Shown here: piece after piece, positions 10,122-20,141 of the stretch
Layout of the letters: every line of letters starts with the position of its first letter
Position numbering within the stretch: position 1 is the first letter of the stretch
Assembly (NCBI GenBank): GCA_033030425.1
Contig: JAUFSD010000011.1
Coordinates: forward strand, 806,001-870,000
From: Verpa conica
Taxonomy: Eukaryota > Ascomycota > Pezizomycetes > Pezizales > Morchellaceae
Length of the DNA stretch: 64,000 nt
Reading direction: 5' to 3'
Notes under the pieces: model-generated
Databases searched by the model: none
Told to the model about the DNA's origin: nothing
Seen by the model: the letters and a program-made list of their open reading frames with translations, nothing else
Program-made: the position numbers and the translations under genes

Positions 10122-11883
10122 TGTAATACAATCAGACACTAGTTTAGTGCAAGCACTGCTCGGCACTAACCTAGTGGATAAATTGCGGTAGGGGGAGGTA
10201 TCAGGCTAAGCCTAGTAGCTATCTCAAAGAGATTGACTAATTAGACTAGACTTGGTAGGCTAATATACTGATATGAACTAAAGGTAGCTGGTCATTTGCA
10301 TATATTGATAACTAACTTAGGTAGCTGAATCCTGCCGACCCAAAACTAGCTAGACACGGCAGGTTTTATACTAAAACAAAAACATACATAAACTAGCCGG
10401 GGCATTCCATGCTCCGGTCCAAAAACAGATAAACAGTAATCAAAAATAACCCGGCACAACCATTCCTCCATTTCTGTCATGTTCCTCCAATCCCAGTACC
10501 CTAATCTCCGATCCATGCCAGGATCAAAACACTAAAGAAATACTAATCATCCCAATCCGGTACCTGTAAAACTGGCCTATACAATTATCCAGGCTACGTC
10601 CTGCTAAGCTTAGAGTTCAGTCCGAAGGTATAAGATATCAACTACCAAGATCTCCTCAGTCAACGGTAGTAGTTGTTCCTTTAAATCGCACAAGAGAGTT
10701 ACAAACTACGATATCACCAAGACTCACTAGAGTTAGTTATGTAAAGCGGAAAGTTGTCTAGTTGAAGCTTCGAAAGTCACAAGCAAAATTGTTGGTAATA
10801 GAGTTATAAAGTAGAGGTAGTTCGATAGATTCAAGTATATTGATAAGACTCGTTCTTCCCATTGATGTTCTGGTAAAGAGACAAATCTGCCGACTATTTT
10901 ATATACTGCGGTTTGGGCTCGCGGATTTATTCTAAATCCTAATACAAACGCCTGGGAACCCCCGAAGATCCTGAAAACCTGCCAAGCAATCACACCATAC
11001 AATACAAATCTTACAACACAGTAACAACACCAATACAATTTCATTCCCCCTATACTTATACAAATCCCGACCAGTCCAAGCACTTTGTTCCGGTCCTATC
11101 GTCAATTCTAGTCAAGCCCAAAGGTGTACTAGAGTAATGCAATCATGTAAAACTGTTAGTGAACCAATCTGTACTCTGCGGATGGGCCGATAAGTGTACT
11201 AACCACCGTATCTGTTCCGTCCTTGCATGTTCCCTCGTGGCAGAGAGTCACCAGAGCCCTTTGGTACTAATCAGCAAGCAGTACTGGGAAGCGGGGCCTT
11301 CCTTCATACCGTTAGTTTGTCAAGAAACATGCCCTGACTGGCGGAGGGCACAACTCCGTCAGTTCTTATCCGATTTCCTTGATTCTTTCACCAGTCAGCT
11401 CCAAATCATGCCCTCTCATATACCTTCCGGATTTGGTTTGGACGGACGAATTTTCCTGAGGCTCCAGAGGTTTTTTTTGGGGTCCAAAGCTTGTGTTTTT
11501 ACTATGCATTTACAGCAACTCTGAGGGGCCCCCCCCAGCACCTGGTGGATGGCACAGTGAGGCGCCCTACAGGAGATAGCCGCCAGCAGCTATATCCACA
11601 CATGCTTCTCCCCAAACCCCTGTTACGTTTTAAGAAACGAGCAATGGATTGAGTTACCTAGATAGTCAAACAAGTGGTTTTCATGGTTCCCAGAATACTC
11701 CTCTTATCAGGTGCCTACAACAGTACCACCCCGGTACAACAATTGCTCCGCTTCCGGCGGGGTTCCCAAACATAGTAAAATAGATCCAAAGAAACAATAA
11801 AGAAATCCCAAGGTGGTTAGTGCCATAACCACATCCAAAACAAGTAAAACAAAGAACAAAGTAACACAGCGGAGGCGGTTACA
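10122..11883 (+). repeat. LTR-B copy 1, solo LTR (599 bp without its nested insert)
   Basis: It starts TGTAATACAATC and ends GGCGGTTACA, flanked by an exact TSD CTTAT (10117-10121 and 11884-11888). It is interrupted by LTR-A copy 4 (10565-11722 plus one TSD copy). The uninterrupted sister at 22654-23254 serves as the empty site. Confidence 0.93.
10565..11722 (+). repeat. LTR-A copy 4, solo LTR nested in LTR-B (1158 bp)
   Basis: The ends are TG (TGTAAAACTGG) and CA (CCTACAACA), flanked by the exact 5-bp duplication GTACC (10560-10564 and 11723-11727). LTR-B copies 2 and 3 have a single uninterrupted GGTACCACCCCGG at this place, which proves the ends. This copy defines family LTR-A as a long LTR. 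No internal coding region of the family is seen in the window. Confidence 0.93.
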
Positions 11884-11888
11884 CTTAT

Positions 11889-12192
11889 ATACAAAAACCC
11901 TGACCCTCCAAGCCTTATTCCCCCACCGGTGTTACCTAAAACCGCTTCAATCCTTACATATACCCTTGGATATGCCATATCCTTCCCCTAAGTCACTTTC
12001 CCATACTAACCCCATACTAAAGATACAAGTGCCTCTCCGGGGCCTTCCGGACGTCCTATTCCTATTCCGTTTTCCTCGACATATGCGCAAACCCTAAAAA
12101 AGCTTAACCCCCAAAATCCGGCATCCCATCAACGTCCTGTGTGACGGTGTGGGCCTAAAGAACCCCTTTCGGGACTCCTTCGTAAACGGGCT
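11889..12192. other. Older host sequence between LTR-B copies 1 and 3
   Basis: C-rich sequence without a clear gene. It leads into the interrupted reading frame at 12193 and may be its 5' region. Confidence 0.4.
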
Positions 12193-12333
12193 ATGTTACG
12201 TCGCACGCAATCGACTCGATCTCCTCGTGGGGGCGATATTGAAGATAACCCGCTTCTGCAGGCGCCGGTCCAGTTTGAAACCGACCGCTCTATACGTTTC
12301 CCCGGTATCTCCGAGACTGCCCGCGACACTCTG
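12193..12333 (+). pseudogene. Interrupted reading frame, left part
   Basis: An ATG at 12193 opens a 47-codon frame that runs to the LTR-B copy 3 insertion. If LTR-B copy 3, the hAT element inside it and one copy of the TSD CTCTG are removed, the frame continues without a stop into 22479-22653. It stays open past LTR-B copy 2 as well, ending at a TAA near 23390. An open frame across three separated pieces suggests a real gene or older transposon ORF destroyed by insertions. I do not recognise the product. The left part has Arg/Ser- and acidic-rich sequence, and no domain is apparent. Confidence 0.4.
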
Positions 12334-12824
12334 TGTAACCACCCCTGCTGTGTTACTTTGTTTTTTTGTTTTACTTGTTTTGGATCCGGTTATGGCACTA
12401 ACCACCTTGGGATTTCTTTACTGTTTCTTTGGATCTATTTTACTATGTTTGGAAACCCCGCCAGAAGCGGAGCAATTGTTGTACCGGGGTGGTACCGGAT
12501 CGGGACGATTAGTATTTTGTTAATGTTTTGATCCTGGTATGGATCGGAGGTTAGGGTACCGGGATCGGAGGAACATGACAGGAATGGAGGAATGGTTGTG
12601 CCGGGTTATTTTTGATTACTGTTTATCTGTTTTTGGACCGGAGCTTGGAATGCCCCGGCTAGTTTATGTATGTTTTTGTTTTAGTATAAAACCTGCCGTG
12701 TCTAGCTAGTTTTGGGTCGGCAGGATTCAGCTACCTTAGTTAGTTATCAATATATGCAATTGACCGGCTACCTTTAGTTCACATCAGTATATTAGCCTAC
12801 CGAGTCTAGTCTAGTTAGTCAATC

Positions 12825-12832
12825 TCTTTGAG
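12825..12832 (+). repeat. hAT target-site duplication, left copy
   Basis: TCTTTGAG, identical to 22365-22372. LTR-B copies 1 and 2 contain it once only (reverse complement near 10222 and 22755), which gives the unoccupied site. Confidence 0.95.
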
Positions 12833-12849
12833 TAGTGTTCGTCATGGGG
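12833..12849 (+). repeat. hAT left terminal inverted repeat
   Basis: TAGTGTTCGTCATGGGG, exact complement of 22348-22364. A GC-rich subterminal zone (12850-13000) follows; it contains the block ATCGCCCCAAACCGCCCC that also occurs just inside the right TIR. Confidence 0.95.
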
Positions 12850-13097
12850 GGGCCGGTCCCCCAATTAGAGCGGGGAATCGTGCCAAGAAATCGCCCCAAA
12901 CCGCCCCACGGGCCGGGTAGGGTCTAAAATTTGACCCAGAACCGCCCCAAGCCCCGAACGGGGCCCTAGTCGAATTTCACCCCGTTGGGGGTACAGTGGG
13001 GCCCTACTGGGAGTAATATCTATAGGGGATCGCTTGGGGGGTAATACAGGGGATTGAACAGGACCCAATGGGGCACCGTACCACTCTCTGTAATCTC

Positions 13098-13275
13098 GGA
13101 GTATGTATTCCGGCGTATGTATTCCGGCGTATGTATTCCGGCGTATGGATAGCCTATATATTCTCACACGTGGGCGTATGGGTAGCCTATATATTCACAC
13201 GTGGGTATATGGATAGCCCATATATGCATCTGGTGGCGTATGAATGCCCTATTTATAGATATCGGCGTATGAATT
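13098..13275 (+). repeat. GGCGTATG cluster 1, subterminal left
   Basis: Six exact GGCGTATG copies plus variants, three of them in tandem as CGGCGTATGTATTC. It lies between the left end and the 3' end of the transposase gene. The long plus-strand reading frame over this zone is an artefact of the repeats. Confidence 0.85.
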
Positions 13276-13476
13276 GTCTCTCTACTAAAGCTACATGTAT
13301 TACTCCTATTGTACAAAGTTTAAGGCTCTATAGAGTAGCCATATCCCTATTGCTTTCCCTTCTTTTGTTGGCCTCTAAGAGAGTATCCTGTGTTTGTTCT
13401 CCGCCTCTTGGAGCTGCGGCTAGGCATTATTCGTGGTGCAACTGCAGATGTACTATGATTGATCTTTGGAAGTCAG

Positions 13477-16400
13477 TTAAACTATCGTGGCAATGTTTCG
13501 TGGGTGAAAACTTACTAGTTGTGTATCTGCCCCAGCTTTACCTGCAGTGGTATCATCCTCCGCTTTGTTATCCGCTTCCTCTGCGTGCTCCGGTCTCTCC
13601 TCAGCCTCATCCTGATAGCCGTCCACCGACTCTATAGCATTTATTCTCTCCCGAATTGTCTCATCGATATTACCAGTATCCTCCTCTTCTTCTGCTCCTT
13701 TTTCATCAGCACTATAACCCTCACTCATGCTACTTAATGAGTCGGTATCATCACCACTTTGGGCCCCATCTAGATCAACTCTATCCACCCAGTCATTCTC
13801 TTGAACTATGGTAGAGGTATCCTCATCGGAGTCGGTAGTAGAGACTTGGGCTATTTGCTTGCCTTTGCCTAAACCTCCTACTCTAGGCTGCCTAGACTCC
13901 GTATACTGAGACTGAACTAGCTTAGGAGGAAGATTAGTTGATGCATCACGATCGAAAGCACGTTCTCCATTATCATCAACAAAACTCCAATCCGTATCCT
14001 GCTTGGAATCCTCATCATCATCAGATATATAGACTGAATGTGGGCTTTGTCGCTTTTGTAAGAAATGCTCAAAATCAGCTTGTAATGCCCGCTTTTCTAG
14101 CTTGATTGAATCAACAGTCTCATTTTCATCCACTGCCTGTATATCTCCGGCTATCTCCGCCCACTGGTAGAGCTTCACTATCATAGAAGCCCGGATCGAC
14201 TTTGGCTTCATACGATTCCGTCTGTATGGAAGCTGATCTCTAGCGACATTAAAGACACGTTCAACTTCAACACCATTAGCAGGAACTGCAAGGATATCTC
14301 TCGCCATTCTTGCTAGGTTAGGCAAGCTTGTAGAGGTAAATTTCCAAAATGGTAAGAGATTCGTCTCGTAAAATATCCCCTGTGGTCGATCAGGATCGAT
14401 ATCTTTGTCGCTAGCTGGCTCAAGAGATTCTATTTCGGGTGGGGAATCAATGTACTGAATTTCTTCGGTAAGCCGAGAGGTTACTGTTGCTTCTGTGGTA
14501 GGTCGTGGTTTAAAGCCCATACGCCGGCGTATAATAGGATCTGCTTGCGCTGCAGTTGTCGGGGGTGGGGCATAGTGCTTCTCAAAATAATCAAGGAATT
14601 GGCGGCGGTAACTGGTGGTATAGGAGCCAGGACTAGCAGGATCGTTGCCCTCAATGCTATCCCATTCCTTATAGAGAGAAAGCTTTTGGTAAGGATTGAG
14701 ACATGTAGCTAGATTGAGAAAGGTGCCTCGTGGATTCTCCGTTTTGCTGTAATAGTCCTTAGCTTTAAGAAGTGCTTTATTCAAAGCAGCTTTGATATCA
14801 GTTTTCCACCTCATCCTCTTTGGTTCAAGCTTGTCTATTTGCTCCTCAATATGATCAAATATCTCCTGATAGACTTCAAAGACTCGGTGGATAGTGACTC
14901 CGTGTGTCTTTGACATCCAAAGGGTCCAAAAACGAATAGGTGCTAGCACTTCTAGAATATACTCGACTTGAGATATTAGATTGGCTTCAATATCGATGAT
15001 AGATATGCTTACTTGCTTCCACTCATCGGGGGTTGACCAAATCACTTTGAACATCGGATACTGCTTGATCCATTCCTTTGTAAATTCTCGCATTCTCAAC
15101 GCCCGCTCCAGCATCTCTAGCGTCGAATTCCACTGTGTTTTGATATCGTGAATTAAGGTAACAGGGATTATAACTCTTCCATCCTGTAGATTGAGGAAGT
15201 GTTCACACCGCTGCGGTGATGCCCCTACAGTAATGGAAAGCTTTCTATGCTAAAGGAAGGTTAGCTTTGACTTCGGGGTATGATTTCTGGCGTCTGTATG
15301 CTGGCGTATGTATTCCGGCGTATGTATTCCGGCGTATGTATTTCCCTCGCAGGAGTCCTCGGTTTGTACAAGATTTGCTTACCTTCTCAATTGTCTTATA
15401 AAATCCTTTCTCTAAGCCCTGTACCTTACTAAGATATGTGTCTTTAAACCCCGATGGCACTTGCTCTTCTTTAGTCTTTATCTTCAATTCCTTCATGAAG
15501 GCTGCAAGAATTAGCTGAATGACGTGTGCCATGCATGGGATATGATATGTCTCGCTATCCCAATCGATTGATAAAAGTTGTAATGCCGAAGCGAGGGCTT
15601 TACTGAGAGTACTGTTATTGCTAGCATTATCAGAAGTGAATCCAAGCAACTGATCTGCGATATTGTAGCGGTGTAGTACGTCTTCAATAATTAGGGCGAG
15701 GGTCAGACCATTGTGCTTGCCCTTGATATGTTCAAAGCCTATTAGTACCTCTTGCAGCTCCCAGTTATCGTCAATGTAATACCCAACGACTGCTAAAAAC
15801 GCTAGCTTATTTGGTGACATCCATGCATCGACTGCTATAGACACCTTCACTCCAGTAGGGATATTACTTTTGATATCATCAGATGCTTTATCGTAAGCGG
15901 CAAAAAGAAGACGAGATAGAGTTGAGGGGGAGGGAATGAGTATATGCTGATTTAAGTAACGGAACATCTTGCGGAAAGCTACGTTGTTCGATGCATTGAA
16001 AGCAAGATTTACTGCAAGCATTCCGTAGAGGAAGGTCTTATCGTACTCTGCCTGGCAGAAAGTTTCAGGTACTTCAACATCCTTTGTTTTGTTGCGAGGT
16101 TTGGTCTATTCTATAGAGATTAGCGGTGTGCGCATAAGGGGCTAAGCATCCGGCGTATGTATGGCGGCGTATGTATGTCTATACAGTACGCTGGGGGGGA
16201 CTTTTGTTCTTTGCATACCTTTGTTCCTCGAGTAAGAAGCTCCTGGATAGTAGGAGATCCCTCAATGAATCCCTTCTCTCGACGTGATCTCAAGCATCTT
16301 CGTGTTTGCGAATGGTCCTTCATTGTACTTGTGCCTCCTGTAGCTGGGTGTGCAACAAGAGTGTGGCAGATGACACATTGAACGGCTGGCCACCCATCGG

Positions 16401-16859
16401 GCTCTGCCAAGGTTCCTGAGCCTGCCTGTGCACACTGAGCAAATCGGCTCCATACCTCCGATCCTCGAAGGTGCGAGTTCCAGTGGATTTTTTGCCTTTG
16501 TATTTAGCCATGAACTTTTCGAATCCTTCTGTAGTCTCCCACCATGATATCCATGAATCGTGATAGCTTTCATCGTAGATATACTGCCCATTGACAACCC
16601 CAAACGGTAGGTTGCTCACTGTACTAGGCTCAATCTCGGTCCTCAGGACTCTTGCAGCAGGGGTTGGAGTTGGAGGGTCGGTGTTCGAAGAAGGGGAGTT
16701 AAAAGAGGATAGTCTCGGGGTAGTAGGTTTTGTATTATTGAAATGGGTTAGCTTGTTACGCCTAGACCCAAATGGTGCTAATGAGCTTTGAACCAGAGAA
16801 TGGGAACCTCGAGCACCTTGTGCAGAGCTCTCACCGGGGAAAACTGGAGTTGAAGGCAT
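13477..16859 (-). CDS. hAT-family transposase with BED zinc finger
   Basis: It would cut and reinsert the element by binding its ends. Three exons are inferred: 16859-16219, 16105-15383 and 15249-13477, separated by GT-AG introns of 113 and 133 bp that join in phase. The total is about 1,045 aa. Exon 1 has a low-complexity N-terminus and then a BED finger at 16460-16330: SEVW...F, CVIC, then H-x5-C. Exon 2 starts the RNase H-like catalytic core, with candidate catalytic aspartates in AVDAWMSP (about 15830) and TSDNASNN (about 15640). Exon 3 begins with the KTQWNST block and includes the hAT C-terminal dimerisation region (about 14375-14150, motif NGVEVERVFNVARDQLP), then a long acidic, Ser-rich tail. 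The BED frame and the N-terminal frame disagree by one base at a run of six A (16488-16493), so this copy may be frameshifted. The start ATG at 16859 is the first in the frame. Confidence 0.9.
15286..15345 (+). repeat. GGCGTATG cluster inside transposase intron 2
   Basis: Three exact copies and one variant lie wholly inside the intron 15250-15382. In the sense strand of the gene they read CATACGCC. Confidence 0.85.
16148..16180 (+). repeat. GGCGTATG cluster inside transposase intron 1
   Basis: Two copies lie inside the intron 16106-16218, in the same plus-strand orientation as the other left-side clusters. Confidence 0.85.
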
Positions 16860-17514
16860 GATATCAGAAGTAATGGATAGAGCTGTGGATAGAGAGTATG
16901 GGAGAGATATAACTGTTACTAGAGACTACCCCTTATATACATTCTCTCGCTGTAGAGTCAGTACACAAATATTAGTGCTGGCGTATGTATCGGCGTATGT
17001 ATGATTGTGTCTATACTCTACTGATACAACTGACCAAAATCGAGTGACAACTTATGCAGGTGAATACAGCTCTCACAGCTCAATAGGTGCTTGCTTGCTT
17101 GCCTTTCGATTTCAGTCAGCCTGGCAGTCTCTGCTAATTTGCGGAAGTCAGTGGCGCAACCAAGTTAAGGGTCTGCAGCCGGAAGGACTAACCACAATAA
17201 GTCTATCCTAAGCGAAAACATGCCTGTTGCTTTGACAAAGGCGTTCTGGTAGTATAGTAGCGACCAAGTGCATAGGCTACGCTAGGGCACCTGCAACTAG
17301 GGAGTTAACGGAAAGCTTATTGAGGAGTTTTTAGGCGTATGAATGGCTGAACGGCGTATGTATCCGGCGTATGTATTCCAATTGAGTATCCCGTGGTATA
17401 TACAGCTTCAGCTTTATTGGCTCCATAGTGATATATATAATCATGGTAGCCCTTCACTACTCCTGCCCCGTTAGGAGCTTTGCATATAGACGGCACTTAT
17501 CAATATCCTCCGCA
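16860..17514. promoter_or_regulatory. Divergent spacer between transposase and 162-aa gene
   Basis: It must hold the promoters of both genes. It contains two GGCGTATG clusters (16978-17003, two copies; 17333-17377, three copies). No other recognisable signal is seen. Confidence 0.5.
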
Positions 17515-18056
17515 ATGTCTTCATCCCCGCAGCTTCAATCTGCGCAAGTCCCCGAGCGATTCTACTTTAGCGACCTATTTTCTCACGTCCATACTATCAG
17601 TCATGCTGCTTCTCCACCTAGCCCAAAGGTTGAACTTCCCCAATCTCCGCTAGCTGTAGCTATCCAGCACCAGGATAATGATTGGGAGCGTGGATCGTAC
17701 GATCTTGAGAGACCTCACCCGTACAGTAGAACAAGGGTTAGAATCATTTGTAAGTACTTTCAGGCATTCATACAGTCAACGGAGCCTAACATGATTTTGT
17801 AGACGATCCAAACTTTGATTTTGACCTCCCACATAAGCCTCCGAAGCTATCCCACCAATACAAACTAGTTCTTTATGAAGGTAGTGGTGCTGGTTACTGT
17901 GGTATTGCCCTCTCCCGAAATGGCTACAATCATGGACGTATCGCTTTCCATAAAGAAGAAGGCAATCGCTTCCTACAAGCGTTGAAGGCATCTATTGATT
18001 TGCACGTTACTGTTCAAAAGCTGGAGATTAGAACCACGAAAAAGGGTACAGGGTGA
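17515..18056 (+). CDS. hAT cargo protein of unknown function, 162 aa, two exons
   Basis: Exon 1 is 17515-17749 and exon 2 is 17803-18056. The 53-bp intron has a GTAAGT donor and a TTTGTAG acceptor and joins the frames exactly. The ATG chosen (MSSSPQLQ) follows a short leader; the frame is open further upstream without another good start. The first half is Ser/Pro/Gln-rich and likely disordered. The second half looks folded (YKLVLYEGSGAGYCGIALS, GRIAFHKEEGNRFLQALKA), alternating beta-strand-like and helical stretches. I recognise no family. Its position between transposase and acidic protein, with GGCGTATG clusters on both sides, suggests it belongs to the element and is not a passenger fragment. 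Confidence 0.7.
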
Positions 18057-18109
18057 TTGCGGGGAAGGCTTTCTTAGAGTTTGTTTTGTGAGGCTTTGCG
18101 TAGCTAGAA

Positions 18110-18180
18110 TAGGCGTATGTATCCGGCGTATGTATGTCTCATTTACTCAATTCGGCTTATGTATCCGGCGTATGTATCAA
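18110..18180 (+). repeat. GGCGTATG cluster in the convergent gap
   Basis: Three exact copies and one variant (GGCTTATG) lie between the 3' ends of the 162-aa and acidic-protein genes. Confidence 0.85.
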
Positions 18181-18323
18181 TAAAGACATAATTTTCGAGC
18201 CCCTAATAATACACAAAATCGATAATAATATAGATACAAAATCTAGCTGTGCCCAGCTCCTACTAGTAGTTAGTAATGACAAAAGCATAGACAGAGAATG
18301 TATAGACCACCAACCCTTTTTTG

Positions 18324-19220
18324 TTAAGCAGAATCATCACGTACACGCGAAAACCTTTCAGCCCTTTTTGCCTCCTGCCTCAGCCCTTCCTCCTCGAAAG
18401 ACCTGAGGAGTCGATAGAATTGACGTTCTCGGAGGTCCTTCAACTCTTCAGAAGTGTACACTCTTACATTGATGTCCTCCAAATCGTCACCTTCTATGTC
18501 ATCACCGGCATTCTCGTCCTCCTCCTCTGCCGCACCATCGGCCGTATTTTCCTCCTCTTGCTCATCCTCATCATATTCATCCTCGGTATCCACACCGTCA
18601 AAATCAAACAGCTCACCCGTCTCGTACCCATCATTCGTTATGCTGTCTTCCTCATCTATCAAGCTATCTGCCACTGATAGCTCACTGTCTATATTATCCG
18701 TCTCATCATTATCTGAATCAGCACCCCCCCCTTCGCTACTATCCTCCTCTGTTGGCTCATAGTCCATATCATCAACGTCGTCGCTATCGTCATTATCGTT
18801 TGATGATACTTCCCGACTCGTAGGGATTACTACCGCAAAATTCACTGTCTCCTTAGCAGCATGCGCACTCCTGAGTCTAGATACTGTTCTTGCTGGGCTA
18901 GGAGTGTTGTTTTTGGCGCTAAACTCCCAAAAGATCTCTTCACGGTCGTTCTGGTAAACCTCCTCTTCATGAGCCCTTATATTATCTTCCATAGCCTTCT
19001 TCTCTGCTTCGGTGGCTGCGTTGTACTGATCTGTCTTCCGCAGCTTCTTTAGTTTAGAAGAAACACGGTTCCCACGGTTTGCTCTTGCCCTTTCGTACTC
19101 TGCAGATAGTGGGCTCAAAGCACAACGATGTCTATTCCTAGCAATTGTTTCAGCATTCATGGACGATCCACCTTCACCACCTGGAAGGGTACTGAAGTTC
19201 CTAATGGGGGCTCGAGGCAT
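18324..19220 (-). CDS. hAT cargo acidic protein, 298 aa (possible histone chaperone)
   Basis: A single-exon gene. I take the ATG at 19220 (MPRAPIRNFS) as the start; an upstream in-frame ATG at 19316 lies among the GGCGTATG repeats. Residues 1-80 are basic with a predicted coiled-coil/helical region (YERARANRGNRVSSKLKKL). The middle, about residues 140-255, is a long Asp/Glu/Ser-rich acidic domain (for example EDEYDEDEQEEEN). The C-terminus is a charged helix (SEELKDLRERQFYRLLRSF). I recognise no domain family. Long acidic tracts are common in histone chaperones and other nuclear proteins, and the gene shares a divergent spacer with the H3-like gene. A chaperone role is therefore a reasonable but untested inference. 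Confidence 0.75.
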   Translation of the reverse strand: MPRAPIRNFSTLPGGEGGSSMNAETIARNRHRCALSPLSAEYERARANRGNRVSSKLKKLRKTDQYNAATEAEKKAMEDNIRAHEEEVYQNDREEIFWEFSAKNNTPSPARTVSRLRSAHAAKETVNFAVVIPTSREVSSNDNDDSDDVDDMDYEPTEEDSSEGGGADSDNDETDNIDSELSVADSLIDEEDSITNDGYETGELFDFDGVDTEDEYDEDEQEEENTADGAAEEEDENAGDDIEGDDLEDINVRVYTSEELKDLRERQFYRLLRSFEEEGLRQEAKRAERFSRVRDDSA

Positions 19221-20141
19221 GATGACGGTGTATGAATCGGCGTATGAATTGGTACAGGGGGTGACCTTGTGGGGTGTACAAAATGGGGTGTGAAGAGGGT
19301 ATGAGTGGAGCGACACGTAGAGTAGGCTTGGATGGTAGGAGGTAGGTAGTGATTAGGAGGCAGGAGGTGGGGTTGTGTTTGCGACGTATGTTTCCGACGT
19401 GTGTTTCCGACGTGTGCTGCGGCGTGTGCTGCGGCGTGTGCTGCGGCGTGTGCTGCGGCGTGTGCTGCGGCGTGTGCTGCGGCGTGTGCTGCGGCGTGTG
19501 CTGCGGCGTATGATTGCGGCGTATGATTGCGGCGTATGATTCAACTTATTGTTTGTGAAGCTGCTGGTTCGTAGGTGTTTACCCTTAGTGATAACCGTTC
19601 AATGAGGGGTAATTAATAAATATGCAAATAAGGGTGCTCAGGCCGCTGATTATATCACTATAGAGTCATTGAGTGATGTCATATATTGATTATCTCGTCA
19701 TAGTGCAAACATTAAAGCAGCAAACCTGATTCTTCACCTATAGAAAGGCATATATAACCGAATTGAGACGCACTAAGACTCTCGTGGAAAGTGGAAGCAG
19801 GGTAAAGAAGCCTCTAGGGGATGTTCCTTGGAAGCAATAGTATGTGAGAACTGACATGATTGGATTATATATAGGGGGGCTCTTCACCTTCGGAGTCTCT
19901 TTTCCACCATTCCCTTCTCCTATCACTCTCAACACCACCTACCCCACTATCACCACCCCCCCTCCAATCTCAACTCCATCCATGTTCACGATTTCCATTA
20001 CCTACTCCACTTCCAACTCTACCACAAGCACCACAACCTTCACATCTACCGGCACTACTATCAGTGCTACCACCTGCACCACATCCTCCTCCTCCTCTTC
20101 CTCTAGCATCTCCATCACCCCTCCCCCCCTACCAGTCCAAA
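19221..20141. promoter_or_regulatory. Divergent spacer between acidic-protein gene and H3-like gene
   Basis: It contains a GGCGTATG pair (19227-19246), the 12-bp tandem array (19380-19545) and, for the H3-like gene, a TATA-like TTATATATAG near 19865. A long C/T-rich leader (about 19885-20140) runs up to its ATG. The layout is that of a shared bidirectional promoter. Confidence 0.55.
19380..19545 (+). repeat. 12-bp tandem array GTGTGCTGCGGC flanked by GGCGTATG units
   Basis: About eight nearly identical 12-bp units, bordered on the left by GACGTATGTTTCC-type units and on the right by three GGCGTATGATTGC units. The unit is clearly a drifted GGCGTATG-type repeat. The minus-strand reading frame of Arg-Ser-Thr repeats here is a by-product, not a gene. 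Confidence 0.9.

Noticed and set aside
13068..13637. Plus-strand 189-codon frame beside the transposase
   Set aside because: Its first part is GGCGTATG repeats and its second part is antisense to the acidic tail of the transposase.
16404..16455. A 52-bp intron inside the BED-finger region of the transposase
   Set aside because: The frame SEVW to HSQTRRC is continuous through it and matches the BED pattern, and the splice phases do not fit. A frameshift at the A-run explains the data better.
19353..19544. Minus-strand reading frame of repeated Arg-Arg-Ser-Thr
   Set aside because: It is the translation of the 12-bp array; every frame through such an array is open.
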